In this document: positions 9,864-17,461 of the stretch, in pieces | Position numbering within the stretch: position 1 is the first letter of the stretch | Layout of the letters: every line of letters begins with the position of its first letter | Notes under the pieces: model-generated | Told to the model about the DNA's origin: nothing | Databases searched by the model: none | Seen by the model: the letters and a program-made list of their open reading frames with translations, nothing else | Origin: Candidatus Goldiibacteriota bacterium | GTDB taxonomy: Bacteria; Oederibacteriota; PGYV01; DSYL01 | NCBI GenBank assembly: GCA_018000835.1 | Contig: JAGNJD010000026.1 | Coordinates: forward strand, 1-36,527 | Reading direction: 5' to 3' | DNA length: 36,527 nt | Program-made: the position numbers and the translations under genes

Positions 9864-10709
9864 CTATATTCCTCTTCTTATTTCTATAGTATTCCCAAAT
9901 ATCTGACCAATTGCAACCACTTCATTGTTATATATTAATTTACACATCCCGGTATATATTTTTAAATTATTCCCGATGGGTGCTCCATTTCTGACTTTTT
10001 TATAGGATTCTTTGTCCAGAAAAACGGCCGGCATTTCATATAACGTATCGTTTATTGAAATTATTTTTTCTTCCAAACCGGAAATTTCATTAATTTTAGA
10101 ACTTTCATTAACTGAGAATTTACCTATTCGGGTTCTTTTTAAATATGAAAGGGTTGCAGCAGAACCTGATTTTTCGCCAAGATCCCTTGCCAGTGACCGC
10201 ATATATGCGCCGGTACGGCATATAACTCTTAATTTTATGGCATCTGCATAACAAGCAATAATATCAATGGATTTAATAAAAATTTTTCTTGGCTTTATTT
10301 CTACAACTTTACCTTTTCTTGACAGTTCATACAATTTCTTACCGTCTATTTTGATTGAAGAATATTTTGGCGGGATTTGCTCAATTTCACCCGTAAAATC
10401 CGGCATTATTTTACATATTTTTTCTTTTAAATCATCAGGGACAGGCATGTTTTTGATTATTTTACCTTCCAGGTCGTCCGTGTCTGTCGCAAAACCAAAT
10501 TTTACTTCAATTTCATATTCTTTTTCATAATTAAGATAATTATTTATTTTTGTTGCATTATTTATCAGGACAATTAATAATCCTTCTGCAAGAGGGTCTA
10601 AAGTTCCTGCATGTCCTACTTTTTTAATGTCAAATTTTCTCTTTAATTTTTCTATTGTTTCAAAGGACGTAGGTCCTTTTTCCTTGTTTATAAGCAAAAT
10701 TCCGTCCAT
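9864..10709 (-). CDS. truB: tRNA pseudouridine(55) synthase
   Basis: Makes pseudouridine 55 in the T-loop of elongator tRNAs. The protein begins 'MDGILLINKEKGPTSFETI', the typical TruB opening. The catalytic aspartate is Asp38 in 'VGHAGTLDPLAEGLL', and later motifs 'YLNYEKEYEIEVKFG', 'GKKLYELSRKG' and 'CRTGAYMRSLARDLG' follow family order. The 281 residues comprise the catalytic domain plus a short PUA-like C-terminal extension. On the minus strand the ATG is preceded by AAAGGA at good spacing. The gene is divergent from the exported protein at 10841 and convergent with gltX, so it appears to be transcribed alone. Confidence 0.96.
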   Translation of the reverse strand: MDGILLINKEKGPTSFETIEKLKRKFDIKKVGHAGTLDPLAEGLLIVLINNATKINNYLNYEKEYEIEVKFGFATDTDDLEGKIIKNMPVPDDLKEKICKIMPDFTGEIEQIPPKYSSIKIDGKKLYELSRKGKVVEIKPRKIFIKSIDIIACYADAIKLRVICRTGAYMRSLARDLGEKSGSAATLSYLKRTRIGKFSVNESSKINEISGLEEKIISINDTLYEMPAVFLDKESYKKVRNGAPIGNNLKIYTGMCKLIYNNEVVAIGQIFGNTIEIRRGI

Positions 10710-10783
10710 TTTGTTCCTTTTATATAAATTAAATAGCAGGTTATAATAAACGAAAAGCGTTGATTTTTCAATATTTTTTTTGA

Positions 10784-10812
10784 TTGACCAAATAAAAATA
10801 ATATGATATAAA
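10784..10812 (+). promoter_or_regulatory. Sigma-70-type promoter of the barrel-like protein / HU unit
   Basis: TTGACC (10784-10789) and TATAAA (10807-10812) are separated by 17 bases, with TG one base before the -10 box (extended -10). Transcription would start near 10819, about 20 bases before the ATG at 10841, leaving room for the AAGGAGG ribosome binding site. Confidence 0.7.
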
Positions 10813-10840
10813 TATATATATTTTTTATAAGGAGGTAATT

Positions 10841-11599
10841 ATGGTAAAAAGGTTATTCTTATTAAGTTTTGTTATGCTTTTTTGTATTTCTGGTTTAATG
10901 GCAGATTTCGTAGAGGGTGAAAAACCAGTATGGGCTGTGAATTCAGATACCTCTTATGGATTACAGGGCGGTGAATGGTCAATTGATTTTTCTGGTCCTA
11001 TTACTTATGGTATTATTGATGGATTACAGGTTGGAACGTATTTCTGGCTTTGGATTTTCCAGACGCCGAGCGTTTATGCAAAATGGAATTTTATACAGGA
11101 AACGGATGTATTTCCTGCAATTGCCATAGGCGGTAAATTTATGGCTTTCCCGACAATTGAAGAAGAAGTAACCGAAGGAGGTTCAACGACAAAAGAAAAA
11201 CTGGATATTCAATATTTTAATGTATCAGGTTATGTTTCAAAAAGAATAGCCGACAATTTTTATGTGACGGGTAGTTACACTTATAATAAGTTAAATTTCT
11301 CAACGTCTTCGGAAAAATTTGATAACTGGCTTTTAGATATAATAAAAGACATAACAGGGCAGGAAGATCCTACATCTATTTCAAATATTACGGCATCCAT
11401 AATATATCAAATGTCAAAATCAACGAGATTTTTATTTGAAGGTGCTGCTAATATTTATGATAAGGCGTTTTTTTACATAAGCCCTGGCTTTGAATGGGCT
11501 ATTGGTGACGTTTTTAGATTAAAATTAAGCGTTTTGACGTTATTTGGAGAGAGTAACGTTTATTATCCTTATTTAAACATGCGGCTTAGATTTAAATAA
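10841..11599 (+). CDS. Exported protein, probable small outer-membrane beta-barrel
   Basis: I do not recognise a named family. A clear signal peptide covers about residues 1-21 ('MVKRLFLLSFVMLFCISGLMA'), probably cleaved before 'DFVEGEKPVWAV'. The mature part alternates polar and aromatic/hydrophobic residues with many Tyr, Phe and Trp and Gly-rich turns ('GIIDGLQVGTYFWLWIF', 'FNVSGYVSKRIADNFYVTGSYTYNKLNFS', 'FFYISPGFEWAIGDVFRLKLSV'), the amphipathic strand pattern of an outer-membrane barrel. It ends 'LNMRLRFK' rather than in the common terminal Phe. The start is fixed by AAGGAGG before the ATG. An HU-type gene follows after 22 bases under the same promoter, a pairing without an obvious functional reason. 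Confidence 0.75.
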   Translation: MVKRLFLLSFVMLFCISGLMADFVEGEKPVWAVNSDTSYGLQGGEWSIDFSGPITYGIIDGLQVGTYFWLWIFQTPSVYAKWNFIQETDVFPAIAIGGKFMAFPTIEEEVTEGGSTTKEKLDIQYFNVSGYVSKRIADNFYVTGSYTYNKLNFSTSSEKFDNWLLDIIKDITGQEDPTSISNITASIIYQMSKSTRFLFEGAANIYDKAFFYISPGFEWAIGDVFRLKLSVLTLFGESNVYYPYLNMRLRFK

Positions 11600-11621
11600 C
11601 ATACCCAAAAGGAGGACAAAA

Positions 11622-11894
11622 ATGACAAAGACAGAAATGTATGCGACGATTGCAGAAAAAGCAGGGGTCAGCAAGAAAGAGGCAAAAACGGTTCTTGAAG
11701 CTTTTAATTCAGAGATTATTGAAGTATTAAAGAAAGAGAAAAAGGTGAAACTTCCTGGCCTTGGAATTTTTGTCGTTAAGGAAAGAAAAGCAAGAATGGG
11801 AAGAAATCCAAAAACAGGCGAGACAATACAAATACCTGCGAAAAAAGTAGTAAAATTCAGAGTTGCAAAAGACGTAAAAAAGCAGGTTTTATAA
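11622..11894 (+). CDS. HU/IHF-family DNA-binding protein
   Basis: A small dimeric nucleoid protein that bends DNA. It has 90 residues, exactly the family size. The helical N-terminal half starts 'MTKTEMYATIAEKAGVSKKEAK', and the DNA-binding arm carries the conserved 'GRNPKTGETIQIPA' around residues 60-75, including the intercalating proline, followed by 'KKVVKFRVAKDVKKQV'. AAAGGAGG lies before the ATG. It is the last gene before a strong terminator at 11911-11948, so expression from the 10784 promoter ends here. HU versus IHF cannot be decided from the sequence alone, though a single-subunit HU is the simpler reading. Confidence 0.96.
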   Translation: MTKTEMYATIAEKAGVSKKEAKTVLEAFNSEIIEVLKKEKKVKLPGLGIFVVKERKARMGRNPKTGETIQIPAKKVVKFRVAKDVKKQVL

Positions 11895-11910
11895 TTAATA
11901 AAATAATAAC

Positions 11911-11948
11911 AAAAAAGCCCGGTATTAAGTTAATATCGGGCTTTTTTA
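11911..11948 (+). terminator. Rho-independent terminator after the HU gene
   Basis: An 11-base-pair stem (GCCCGGTATTA with TAATATCGGGC, one G-T pair) with a short loop is flanked by six A residues upstream and six T residues downstream. The flanking A and T runs make it usable on both strands. Confidence 0.92.
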
Positions 11949-12129
11949 TTTGTTGGACATAAATCATTACAGATGTCAGACTTATTTTTTTTATGATGTA
12001 TACTATGCAATTACTGTTCGGTATTTATCTTTAATACATTATTTTATTGTAAATTATATCTCTTGTAAGTTTTAGCGGACAGCAATCTGCTCTGTTTTAT
12101 TCCATAATATAAACAACTTTTTTTCTGGT

Positions 12130-12158
12130 TTGACTTTTGTTTGTATATTTGATATATT
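12130..12158 (+). promoter_or_regulatory. Sigma-70-type promoter of the 112-residue gene
   Basis: TTGACT (12130-12135) and TATATT (12153-12158) are separated by 17 bases. Predicted transcription start is near 12165, with AGGAG shortly before the ATG at 12196. With a terminator upstream, this makes the next gene an independent transcription unit. Confidence 0.7.
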
Positions 12159-12195
12159 ATTCAAAATTTGTTAAGTTAATTTTTTAGGAGAAAAA

Positions 12196-12534
12196 ATGAG
12201 TCTGATTTTATCGGGCTATATTTTCAGCGGCCCATCGTCATTGGTTGATTATAAATATACAGACATTGATGGATTGTTTGCAATATTTTTTTTAAAATAT
12301 CCCGAAAAAAAAGTTGCCAATTATGGCGTCCTATATATAGGGGATACGAAAGAAATAGAAGAGAGTCCGGGTTTTCCTGCCTCTCATAAGAAATACCCGT
12401 GTTGGGTGGAAAAGGGCAGAAGTGAGGAAAATTTATATATTGGTTTTTGCCCTACTCCCGGATTAATGCCAAAGAAAAAAGAACTGATAAAAAGGCATCT
12501 TATGTATAAATATAATCCGATGTGTAATAAATAG
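12196..12534 (+). CDS. Small GIY-YIG-like protein
   Basis: A 112-residue protein without signal peptide. The pattern 'GPSSL...DGLFAIFFLKY...ANYGVLYIGDTKEIEE', then 'CWVEKG...ENLYIGFCPTPG' and a closing helix 'ELIKRHLMYKYNPMCN', resembles a family of short stand-alone proteins with a degenerate GIY-YIG nuclease fold: a 'GlyAI' strand, an 'LYIGdt' strand, and an 'i...ynP.CN' end. The arginine and glutamate needed for catalysis are not clear, so activity is doubtful. It has its own promoter and AGGAG. It contains no ACGT, unlike most neighbours, which fits either its small size or a recent arrival. Function is unknown; identification is by remembered family pattern only. Confidence 0.55.
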   Translation: MSLILSGYIFSGPSSLVDYKYTDIDGLFAIFFLKYPEKKVANYGVLYIGDTKEIEESPGFPASHKKYPCWVEKGRSEENLYIGFCPTPGLMPKKKELIKRHLMYKYNPMCNK

Positions 12535-12680
12535 TTGTGTTTTATTTATTAATTCCGGGATGAATAATAACATTACGTTAAATTAAATAATTTATCGTGA
12601 AAAAAGGAACCACAGACAATTATGTGGTGTCATATAATAATATGATAATACATGCCATTAGGGCAGAAAAGGAGTAAATG

Positions 12681-13367
12681 GTGAAAAAAAATTGTTGTTT
12701 TCTGGTTTTAGTTCTTATGGTTTTCGTTGTGAGCGGGTGTAAAAATGAAGGTAAAACGGTTGCGCAGGTTAATGACGGGGTTATAAGCATTCAGGATTTA
12801 AACGACGAGATTGACAATCTTCCTGCTGAATACAGAATGATGGCGCAGTCTCCTGACATGAAAAAAAGAATTCTCGACAACCTTGTAATTACTGAATTGC
12901 TGTTGCAAAGTGCAGAGAAAGAAGGATTGCTTAAGGATCCGGAAATACAAAAAGCAATAAGAGAAAAGGAAATTCAGATAAAGGCAGAGGCAGATGCACA
13001 GATATATTCGTTCAAAAGACAGAAAGAAAACGCAAATAAAATAGCAAAAAGAGAAGTTGTGCTAAAAGAGATGCTGGATGACAAAAATTTTGAAAACAAG
13101 AAAATTGACGAAAAGGAACTCGTAAAGTTTTACGAACAATATGCGAATATGATGAAACAATCCAATCCTAATACAAAAGTTGAGAGTTATGCCACGTTAA
13201 AAGACGACATCAAAAGAACGGTCATAAGGCAGAAATGGATTGAAGGATTAAAAAACGAAGCAAAGATTACGATAAACGAAGAATTACTTGGTAGTCAGAT
13301 GCCGGTTATAGGAATTCCTGATGTCCAGAAAAACATAGAACCTGAAAAGGTAGAAAAAAGTAAATAG
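12681..13367 (+). CDS. SurA N-domain-like lipoprotein
   Basis: The signal peptide ends in a lipobox, 'VFVVSGC', with Cys20, so the protein should be lipid-anchored. The mature part opens 'VAQVNDGVISIQDLNDEIDNLP', the signature of SurA/PrsA/TraT-type chaperone N domains, followed by long charged helices; no parvulin (rotamase) domain is visible. Two starts are possible: ATG 12678, only 3 bases after GGAG, or GTG 12681, 6 bases after it. I prefer GTG, giving 'MKKNCCFL'. It is first of three consecutive SurA/PpiC-type genes (7 bases to the next), pointing to an outer-membrane protein folding unit. By inference it binds unfolded clients but does not isomerise prolines. Confidence 0.85.
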   Translation: MKKNCCFLVLVLMVFVVSGCKNEGKTVAQVNDGVISIQDLNDEIDNLPAEYRMMAQSPDMKKRILDNLVITELLLQSAEKEGLLKDPEIQKAIREKEIQIKAEADAQIYSFKRQKENANKIAKREVVLKEMLDDKNFENKKIDEKELVKFYEQYANMMKQSNPNTKVESYATLKDDIKRTVIRQKWIEGLKNEAKITINEELLGSQMPVIGIPDVQKNIEPEKVEKSK

Positions 13368-13374
13368 AAAAAGA

Positions 13375-14307
13375 ATGTTTGTCAAAAAAAAACGTCTTAA
13401 ACATTTTTATTTTATTGTTTTTTTATGTTTGTTTTTTTCGTGTGATGCCAATAAAAACGTGATACTGGCAACGGTAGACGGCTATAAAATTTATAAAAAG
13501 GAATTTGTTTATAAATCCGTTCTTTACGGCATTGGGATTGATAACGAAGCAGATGCCCAAAATTTTATAAATTTGTTGATAAATGATTATCTCATTTTAA
13601 AGCAGGCAAAACGCGACAAAATTAGATTAAGTAACGACGAGTTTTTAAGGGAAATAGAAAATTTTGTCCCAAATTTTTCTGAAAAAGAAATAAAAAAACA
13701 GTTAAATCAGCAGGGAATAAAATACAAATACTGGATAAAGGACATAAAAGAAAAAATTATCAGAAAAAAAGAACTGAATAACGTAATGAAGGAAAATATA
13801 GAAATAAAAGAATCGGATTTAAAGGATTATTTCTGGACGAACATCCTAGAATTTAGAAATCCTAAAAAAATAAAGGCAAGGCAGATAGTATTAAATGACG
13901 AAACAAAAGCAAAAGAAGTAATCGGTTATGTCCGGGAAGGAATGGATTTTGCAGAACTTGCCAGAAAATATTCAACGACGTCGGAGGCAGAGGCCGGCGG
14001 GGATCTCGGATATTTTAGTAAAAATGAATTACCTTCGTTTATTACCGACGTCGTATTTAATTTAAAGGAAGGTGAAACGAGCGGAATCGTAAAATCCCCG
14101 TATGGATGGCATATATTCAAATGTGAAGAAATAATAAATGCAAAAACGCCTAAATTTGAAGAAGTTAAGGACGAGGTTTACGTAAAATATTTTGAACAAA
14201 AGAAAGACGAATACATACAAACATGGCTTGAAGATTTAAGAAAAAATTCAAAGATAGAAATTTATTACGATAACATTAAACTTCTGGTTCAGGAGGCTAA
14301 TAAATGA
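13375..14307 (+). CDS. PpiC/parvulin-type peptidyl-prolyl isomerase lipoprotein (PrsA/SurA family)
   Basis: A 310-residue exported foldase. The signal peptide ends 'LFLCLFFSC', a lipobox. A helical SurA-N-like region follows ('VILATVDGYKIYKKEF...'). A complete parvulin domain lies at about residues 175-260: 'IKARQIVLN', 'GMDFAELARKYSTTSEAEAGGDLGYFSKNEL' and 'GIVKSPYGWHIFKCEE', which contain the usual sequence landmarks of the fold. It sits between a lipoprotein lacking the parvulin domain and a third homologue, overlapping the latter by four bases (ATGA, 14304-14307). The start ATG 13375 lacks a strong ribosome binding site and probably relies on coupling to the gene 7 bases upstream. Expected role: folding of outer-membrane or secreted proteins. 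Confidence 0.92.
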   Translation: MFVKKKRLKHFYFIVFLCLFFSCDANKNVILATVDGYKIYKKEFVYKSVLYGIGIDNEADAQNFINLLINDYLILKQAKRDKIRLSNDEFLREIENFVPNFSEKEIKKQLNQQGIKYKYWIKDIKEKIIRKKELNNVMKENIEIKESDLKDYFWTNILEFRNPKKIKARQIVLNDETKAKEVIGYVREGMDFAELARKYSTTSEAEAGGDLGYFSKNELPSFITDVVFNLKEGETSGIVKSPYGWHIFKCEEIINAKTPKFEEVKDEVYVKYFEQKKDEYIQTWLEDLRKNSKIEIYYDNIKLLVQEANK

Positions 14308-15260
14308 AAAGAATTTGTCTGACTTTGCTTTTGTTTTCTTTTGTATTTTTCGTTTATTCAAAACAATCGGATAAAATTTACGTAAAAGTCAACGATGAAA
14401 TCATACTGGAAAGCGAGATAAATGAAACGGTTGATTTATTGGCAACACAGATAAAATTGTCCGGTAAAAGCGCCGACCTCGATAAAATAAAAAAGGAAGT
14501 CATAAATAACATGATAGACCAGAAACTGATTATAACGATGGCTGCAAACGAAAATATAAACATAAGCGATGAGGCAGTTGCAGACCATGTAAACGAATTC
14601 ATAGATTCTTTGAGAAAGAAATTTCCTAGTGAAGCAGAATTTGAAGAGGCACTTGCCCAGGAGGGTATGTCTTATGCGGATTTCAGGATGAAGATAGAGG
14701 CACAGGTAAGAGATAATCTGCTTTTTACAAAAGTAAAACAGAAAAAGCAGCAGGATTTTATATCAAAAGCAGTCGTATCCGACGAAGAAATAGAGAATTT
14801 TTATAACAAGAACAAGGATCAGTTTAAGATAAACGATGAAGTTTATTTAAAGCATCTGTTTTTTGATAAAAACAATAAAAAAATAGATGATGTAAAAAAA
14901 TATGTAAATGATATTTATAATACCATTATATCAGGTAAAAGTTTTGAAGAGGTTGCGGAAGATATGAAATATGATAAGGGAGTAAAGGCAGTAGACCTTG
15001 GATGGGTAGATACTACCCAGCTTGACAAAAACATCAGGACTGCCGTTTATGGACTTAAAAAGAACGCAGTAACAAAACCAATAGAAACCGAGGACGGTTA
15101 TCTCATATTAAAGGTCGTTGACGTTAAAAAAGGCGAAGTCCAGCCGTTAAGTGAAATAAAAGAAAAAGTAAGGGTAAAGATTATTGAAGAAAAAGTTGAA
15201 AAAATGTGGGATGAATGGCTTGCAAAAATAAAAAAGGATGCATATATTAAATATATGTAA
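14304..15260 (+). CDS. SurA-like periplasmic chaperone
   Basis: A 318-residue protein with a cleavable signal peptide (about residues 1-19, 'MKRICLTLLLFSFVFFVYS') and no lipobox, so it is likely soluble in the periplasm, as SurA is. 'DKIYVKVNDEIILESEI' opens a SurA N domain, and the family helix 'DKIKKEVINNMIDQKLI' follows. A parvulin-like domain (about 195-290) is present but weaker than in the preceding gene: 'VYLKHLFFDKNNKKIDD', 'GKSFEEVAEDMKYDK', 'GLKKNAVTKPIETEDGYLILKV'. Coupled by ATGA to the upstream isomerase. argC follows after 9 bases without a clear ribosome binding site, so the chaperone and arginine genes are probably co-transcribed. Confidence 0.88.
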   Translation: MKRICLTLLLFSFVFFVYSKQSDKIYVKVNDEIILESEINETVDLLATQIKLSGKSADLDKIKKEVINNMIDQKLIITMAANENINISDEAVADHVNEFIDSLRKKFPSEAEFEEALAQEGMSYADFRMKIEAQVRDNLLFTKVKQKKQQDFISKAVVSDEEIENFYNKNKDQFKINDEVYLKHLFFDKNNKKIDDVKKYVNDIYNTIISGKSFEEVAEDMKYDKGVKAVDLGWVDTTQLDKNIRTAVYGLKKNAVTKPIETEDGYLILKVVDVKKGEVQPLSEIKEKVRVKIIEEKVEKMWDEWLAKIKKDAYIKYM

Positions 15261-15269
15261 ATAAAAAAC

Positions 15270-16280
15270 ATGATAAAAGCAGGAATAATAGGCGGTTCAG
15301 GCCTTACCGGTAAAGAACTGATAAAAATATTGTCAAAACACAAAGAAGTTAAAATAACTAAAGTTACTTCCGTAAAAAGTGCAGGAACCAGAATAACCGG
15401 TTTGTTCCCTGATTTAAAAGGACTTATTGACGGAAATTTTCTGGATACCAGCGATGCCGCGGTTTTTAACGATATAGACATTGCATTTATATGCCTTCCC
15501 AATGTTGAGGCAATGAGTTACGTAAACAAAGCAATGAAAAAAGGCCTGCGCGTAATTGATTTAAGCGCAGATTTCAGGATAAAAAATCCGTCTTTATACA
15601 GGAAATATTATAAAGTTGAACATAAATACAAAAAATTGTTAAAAAAATCAGTTTACGGACTTACTGAACTTTTCAGGGACCAGATAGCAGATTCTGATTT
15701 AATTGCAAATCCGGGTTGCTTTGCAACGTCAATTTTGCTCGGAATATATCCGGCCATTAAAAATTATGATATTGAAACCATTATCGTTGATGCAAAAACC
15801 GGAATTTCAGGTGCCGGCATAGCTCCGACTCCAAGAACCCATTATCTGAATGTAAATGAAAACGTCCTGCCGTATGACGTAGGAAAAAAACACAGACATC
15901 TTGGAGAAATAGAGGACGTGATATTTAATTCACTTGGGAAAAAAACAGACATAATTTTTACTCCACAGATAGTTTCCTTAAACAGGGGGATTTTAAGCGT
16001 TAATTACGTAAAATTAAGAAAACGGATAAATACGGAAACTGTGAAAAAAACGTACGAGAAATTTTATGCCAATTCTTCCTTCGTCAGATTTACCAATTCT
16101 CCTGATCTGCACAACGTCCAGAATACAAATTATTGTGACGTTTACATAGAAGGGATTCCTGAAAGCAAAATGCTTATCATAATCACGTTGATTGATAATC
16201 TCGTAAAAGGGGCATCCGGACAGGCTGTCCAGAACATGAACGTTATGTATGGGTTTCAGGAAACAGAGGCATTAAAATGA
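15270..16280 (+). CDS. argC: N-acetyl-gamma-glutamyl-phosphate reductase
   Basis: Third step of arginine synthesis: NADPH-dependent reduction of N-acetylglutamyl phosphate to the semialdehyde. The Rossmann opening 'IKAGIIGGSGLTGKELIKIL' is complete, the catalytic cysteine is Cys150 in 'IANPGCFATS', and the substrate-binding 'AKTGISGAGIAPTPRTHY' and 'KHRHLGEIE' motifs follow. At 336 residues the length is typical. It overlaps argJ by four bases (ATGA at 16277-16280). The immediate upstream neighbour is a periplasmic chaperone, not another arginine gene. Confidence 0.96.
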   Translation: MIKAGIIGGSGLTGKELIKILSKHKEVKITKVTSVKSAGTRITGLFPDLKGLIDGNFLDTSDAAVFNDIDIAFICLPNVEAMSYVNKAMKKGLRVIDLSADFRIKNPSLYRKYYKVEHKYKKLLKKSVYGLTELFRDQIADSDLIANPGCFATSILLGIYPAIKNYDIETIIVDAKTGISGAGIAPTPRTHYLNVNENVLPYDVGKKHRHLGEIEDVIFNSLGKKTDIIFTPQIVSLNRGILSVNYVKLRKRINTETVKKTYEKFYANSSFVRFTNSPDLHNVQNTNYCDVYIEGIPESKMLIIITLIDNLVKGASGQAVQNMNVMYGFQETEALK

Positions 16281-17455
16281 ACGATGGATATATTCTGCCG
16301 ATAGGATTTAGAACATCCGGCGCGTCCTGCGGCATAAAAAAAAACAATAAATTAGATGCAGGACTGATTTATTCTGATTCATTCTGCATCTGTGAAACAT
16401 TCTGGACGTCAAACAAACTAAAGGCGTGGCACATATTTTACGATAAAACCCTGCAAAAAAATCCCATCCGTGCGGTTTTTGTCAACAGCGGAAACGCAAA
16501 TGCATTAAATGGCACGGATGGTTTAAAAAGCATTTTAAAAATTACAAAACGATTGTCAGAGCATCTTAACGTCCCGCAGAAAAGTATTCTTATAGCATCA
16601 ACCGGTAAAATTTCCCAGAAGATGCAGGATGAAAAAATATTAAAAAAATTACCAGCCCTTACTGGTGCAATTTCGTCGGAAGATGACAAATTTCCCATGG
16701 CAATTTTAACCACCGATACAAAACGAAAAGTTCATACCGGTTTTGTCATGATTGGTGGCAAACGGGTTACCATTACCGGCGTTGCAAAGGGCTCCGGGAT
16801 GATTTCCCCTAACCTCGCAACGATGCTCGCTTTTATCATGACGGATGTTAACATACATAAAAAACTGTTGCGGTTTGCAGCAAAAGAAGCAGTGGACAGG
16901 TCTTTTAACAAAATAACTGTTGACGGCGACATGAGCCCCAATGATTCGGTTTTTGTGCTTGCAAACGGGATGGCCGGCAACAGGGAAATAAAAAAAACAG
17001 ATGCAGATTTCAGAAAAATTTCAGATTCCTTTAACGAAATTTTTTATGCACTTGCATGTGACGTAATCCGTGATGCCGAAGGCGCAACAAAATTCATAAA
17101 AATAAACGTAAATAACGCAAAAAATGCAATGCAGGCAAAAATAATTGCACATGCAGTTGCAAATTCCCTGCTTGTTAAAACGGCTTTTTTCGGCTGTTCA
17201 CTTAACTTTGGCAGAATCATTTCTGCCGTCGGCTCAACGGGACAGGACGTAAACGTATATAACGTTGACTTAAAAATAAACGGAATTGCAGCTTTTGAAA
17301 AACAAAAAATAATAAACGAAAATCAGGTATCGCGGGAAATGAAAAAAAGAGACATAATACTCGACATCAACCTGAAATCAGGCAATGCAAAAGATTTTAT
17401 ACTTACAAATGACATATCCTATGATTACGTAAAAATCAACGCCGATTATACTTAA
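16277..17455 (+). CDS. argJ: Glutamate N-acetyltransferase / ornithine acetyltransferase
   Basis: Transfers acetyl from N-acetylornithine to glutamate, recycling the acetyl group in the cyclic arginine pathway; the bifunctional form also uses acetyl-CoA. The precursor cleaves itself into two chains before the nucleophilic threonine, here Thr182 in 'SPNLATMLAF' (Ala181/Thr182). Family motifs 'TTDTKRK', 'GVAKGSGMISPN' and 'KITVDGDMSPNDSVFVLANG' are present. 392 residues is the normal length. Mono- versus bifunctionality cannot be decided from the sequence. The ArgC-ArgJ pair indicates that the host makes arginine by the cyclic route. Confidence 0.96.
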   Translation: MNDGYILPIGFRTSGASCGIKKNNKLDAGLIYSDSFCICETFWTSNKLKAWHIFYDKTLQKNPIRAVFVNSGNANALNGTDGLKSILKITKRLSEHLNVPQKSILIASTGKISQKMQDEKILKKLPALTGAISSEDDKFPMAILTTDTKRKVHTGFVMIGGKRVTITGVAKGSGMISPNLATMLAFIMTDVNIHKKLLRFAAKEAVDRSFNKITVDGDMSPNDSVFVLANGMAGNREIKKTDADFRKISDSFNEIFYALACDVIRDAEGATKFIKINVNNAKNAMQAKIIAHAVANSLLVKTAFFGCSLNFGRIISAVGSTGQDVNVYNVDLKINGIAAFEKQKIINENQVSREMKKRDIILDINLKSGNAKDFILTNDISYDYVKINADYT

Positions 17456-17461
17456 ATTTTT

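Larger units (their letters stand above)
11895..12195. other. Gap between the HU gene and the 112-residue gene
   Basis: This 301-base, very AT-rich spacer carries the terminator (11911-11948) at one end and a promoter (12130-12158) at the other. I see no gene or repeat in 11950-12125. Confidence 0.7.

Noticed and set aside
9680..9889. A 69-codon plus-strand open frame
   Set aside because: It runs through the palindromic repeats and overlaps the end of truB, with no ribosome binding site; its peptide is simply translated repeat.
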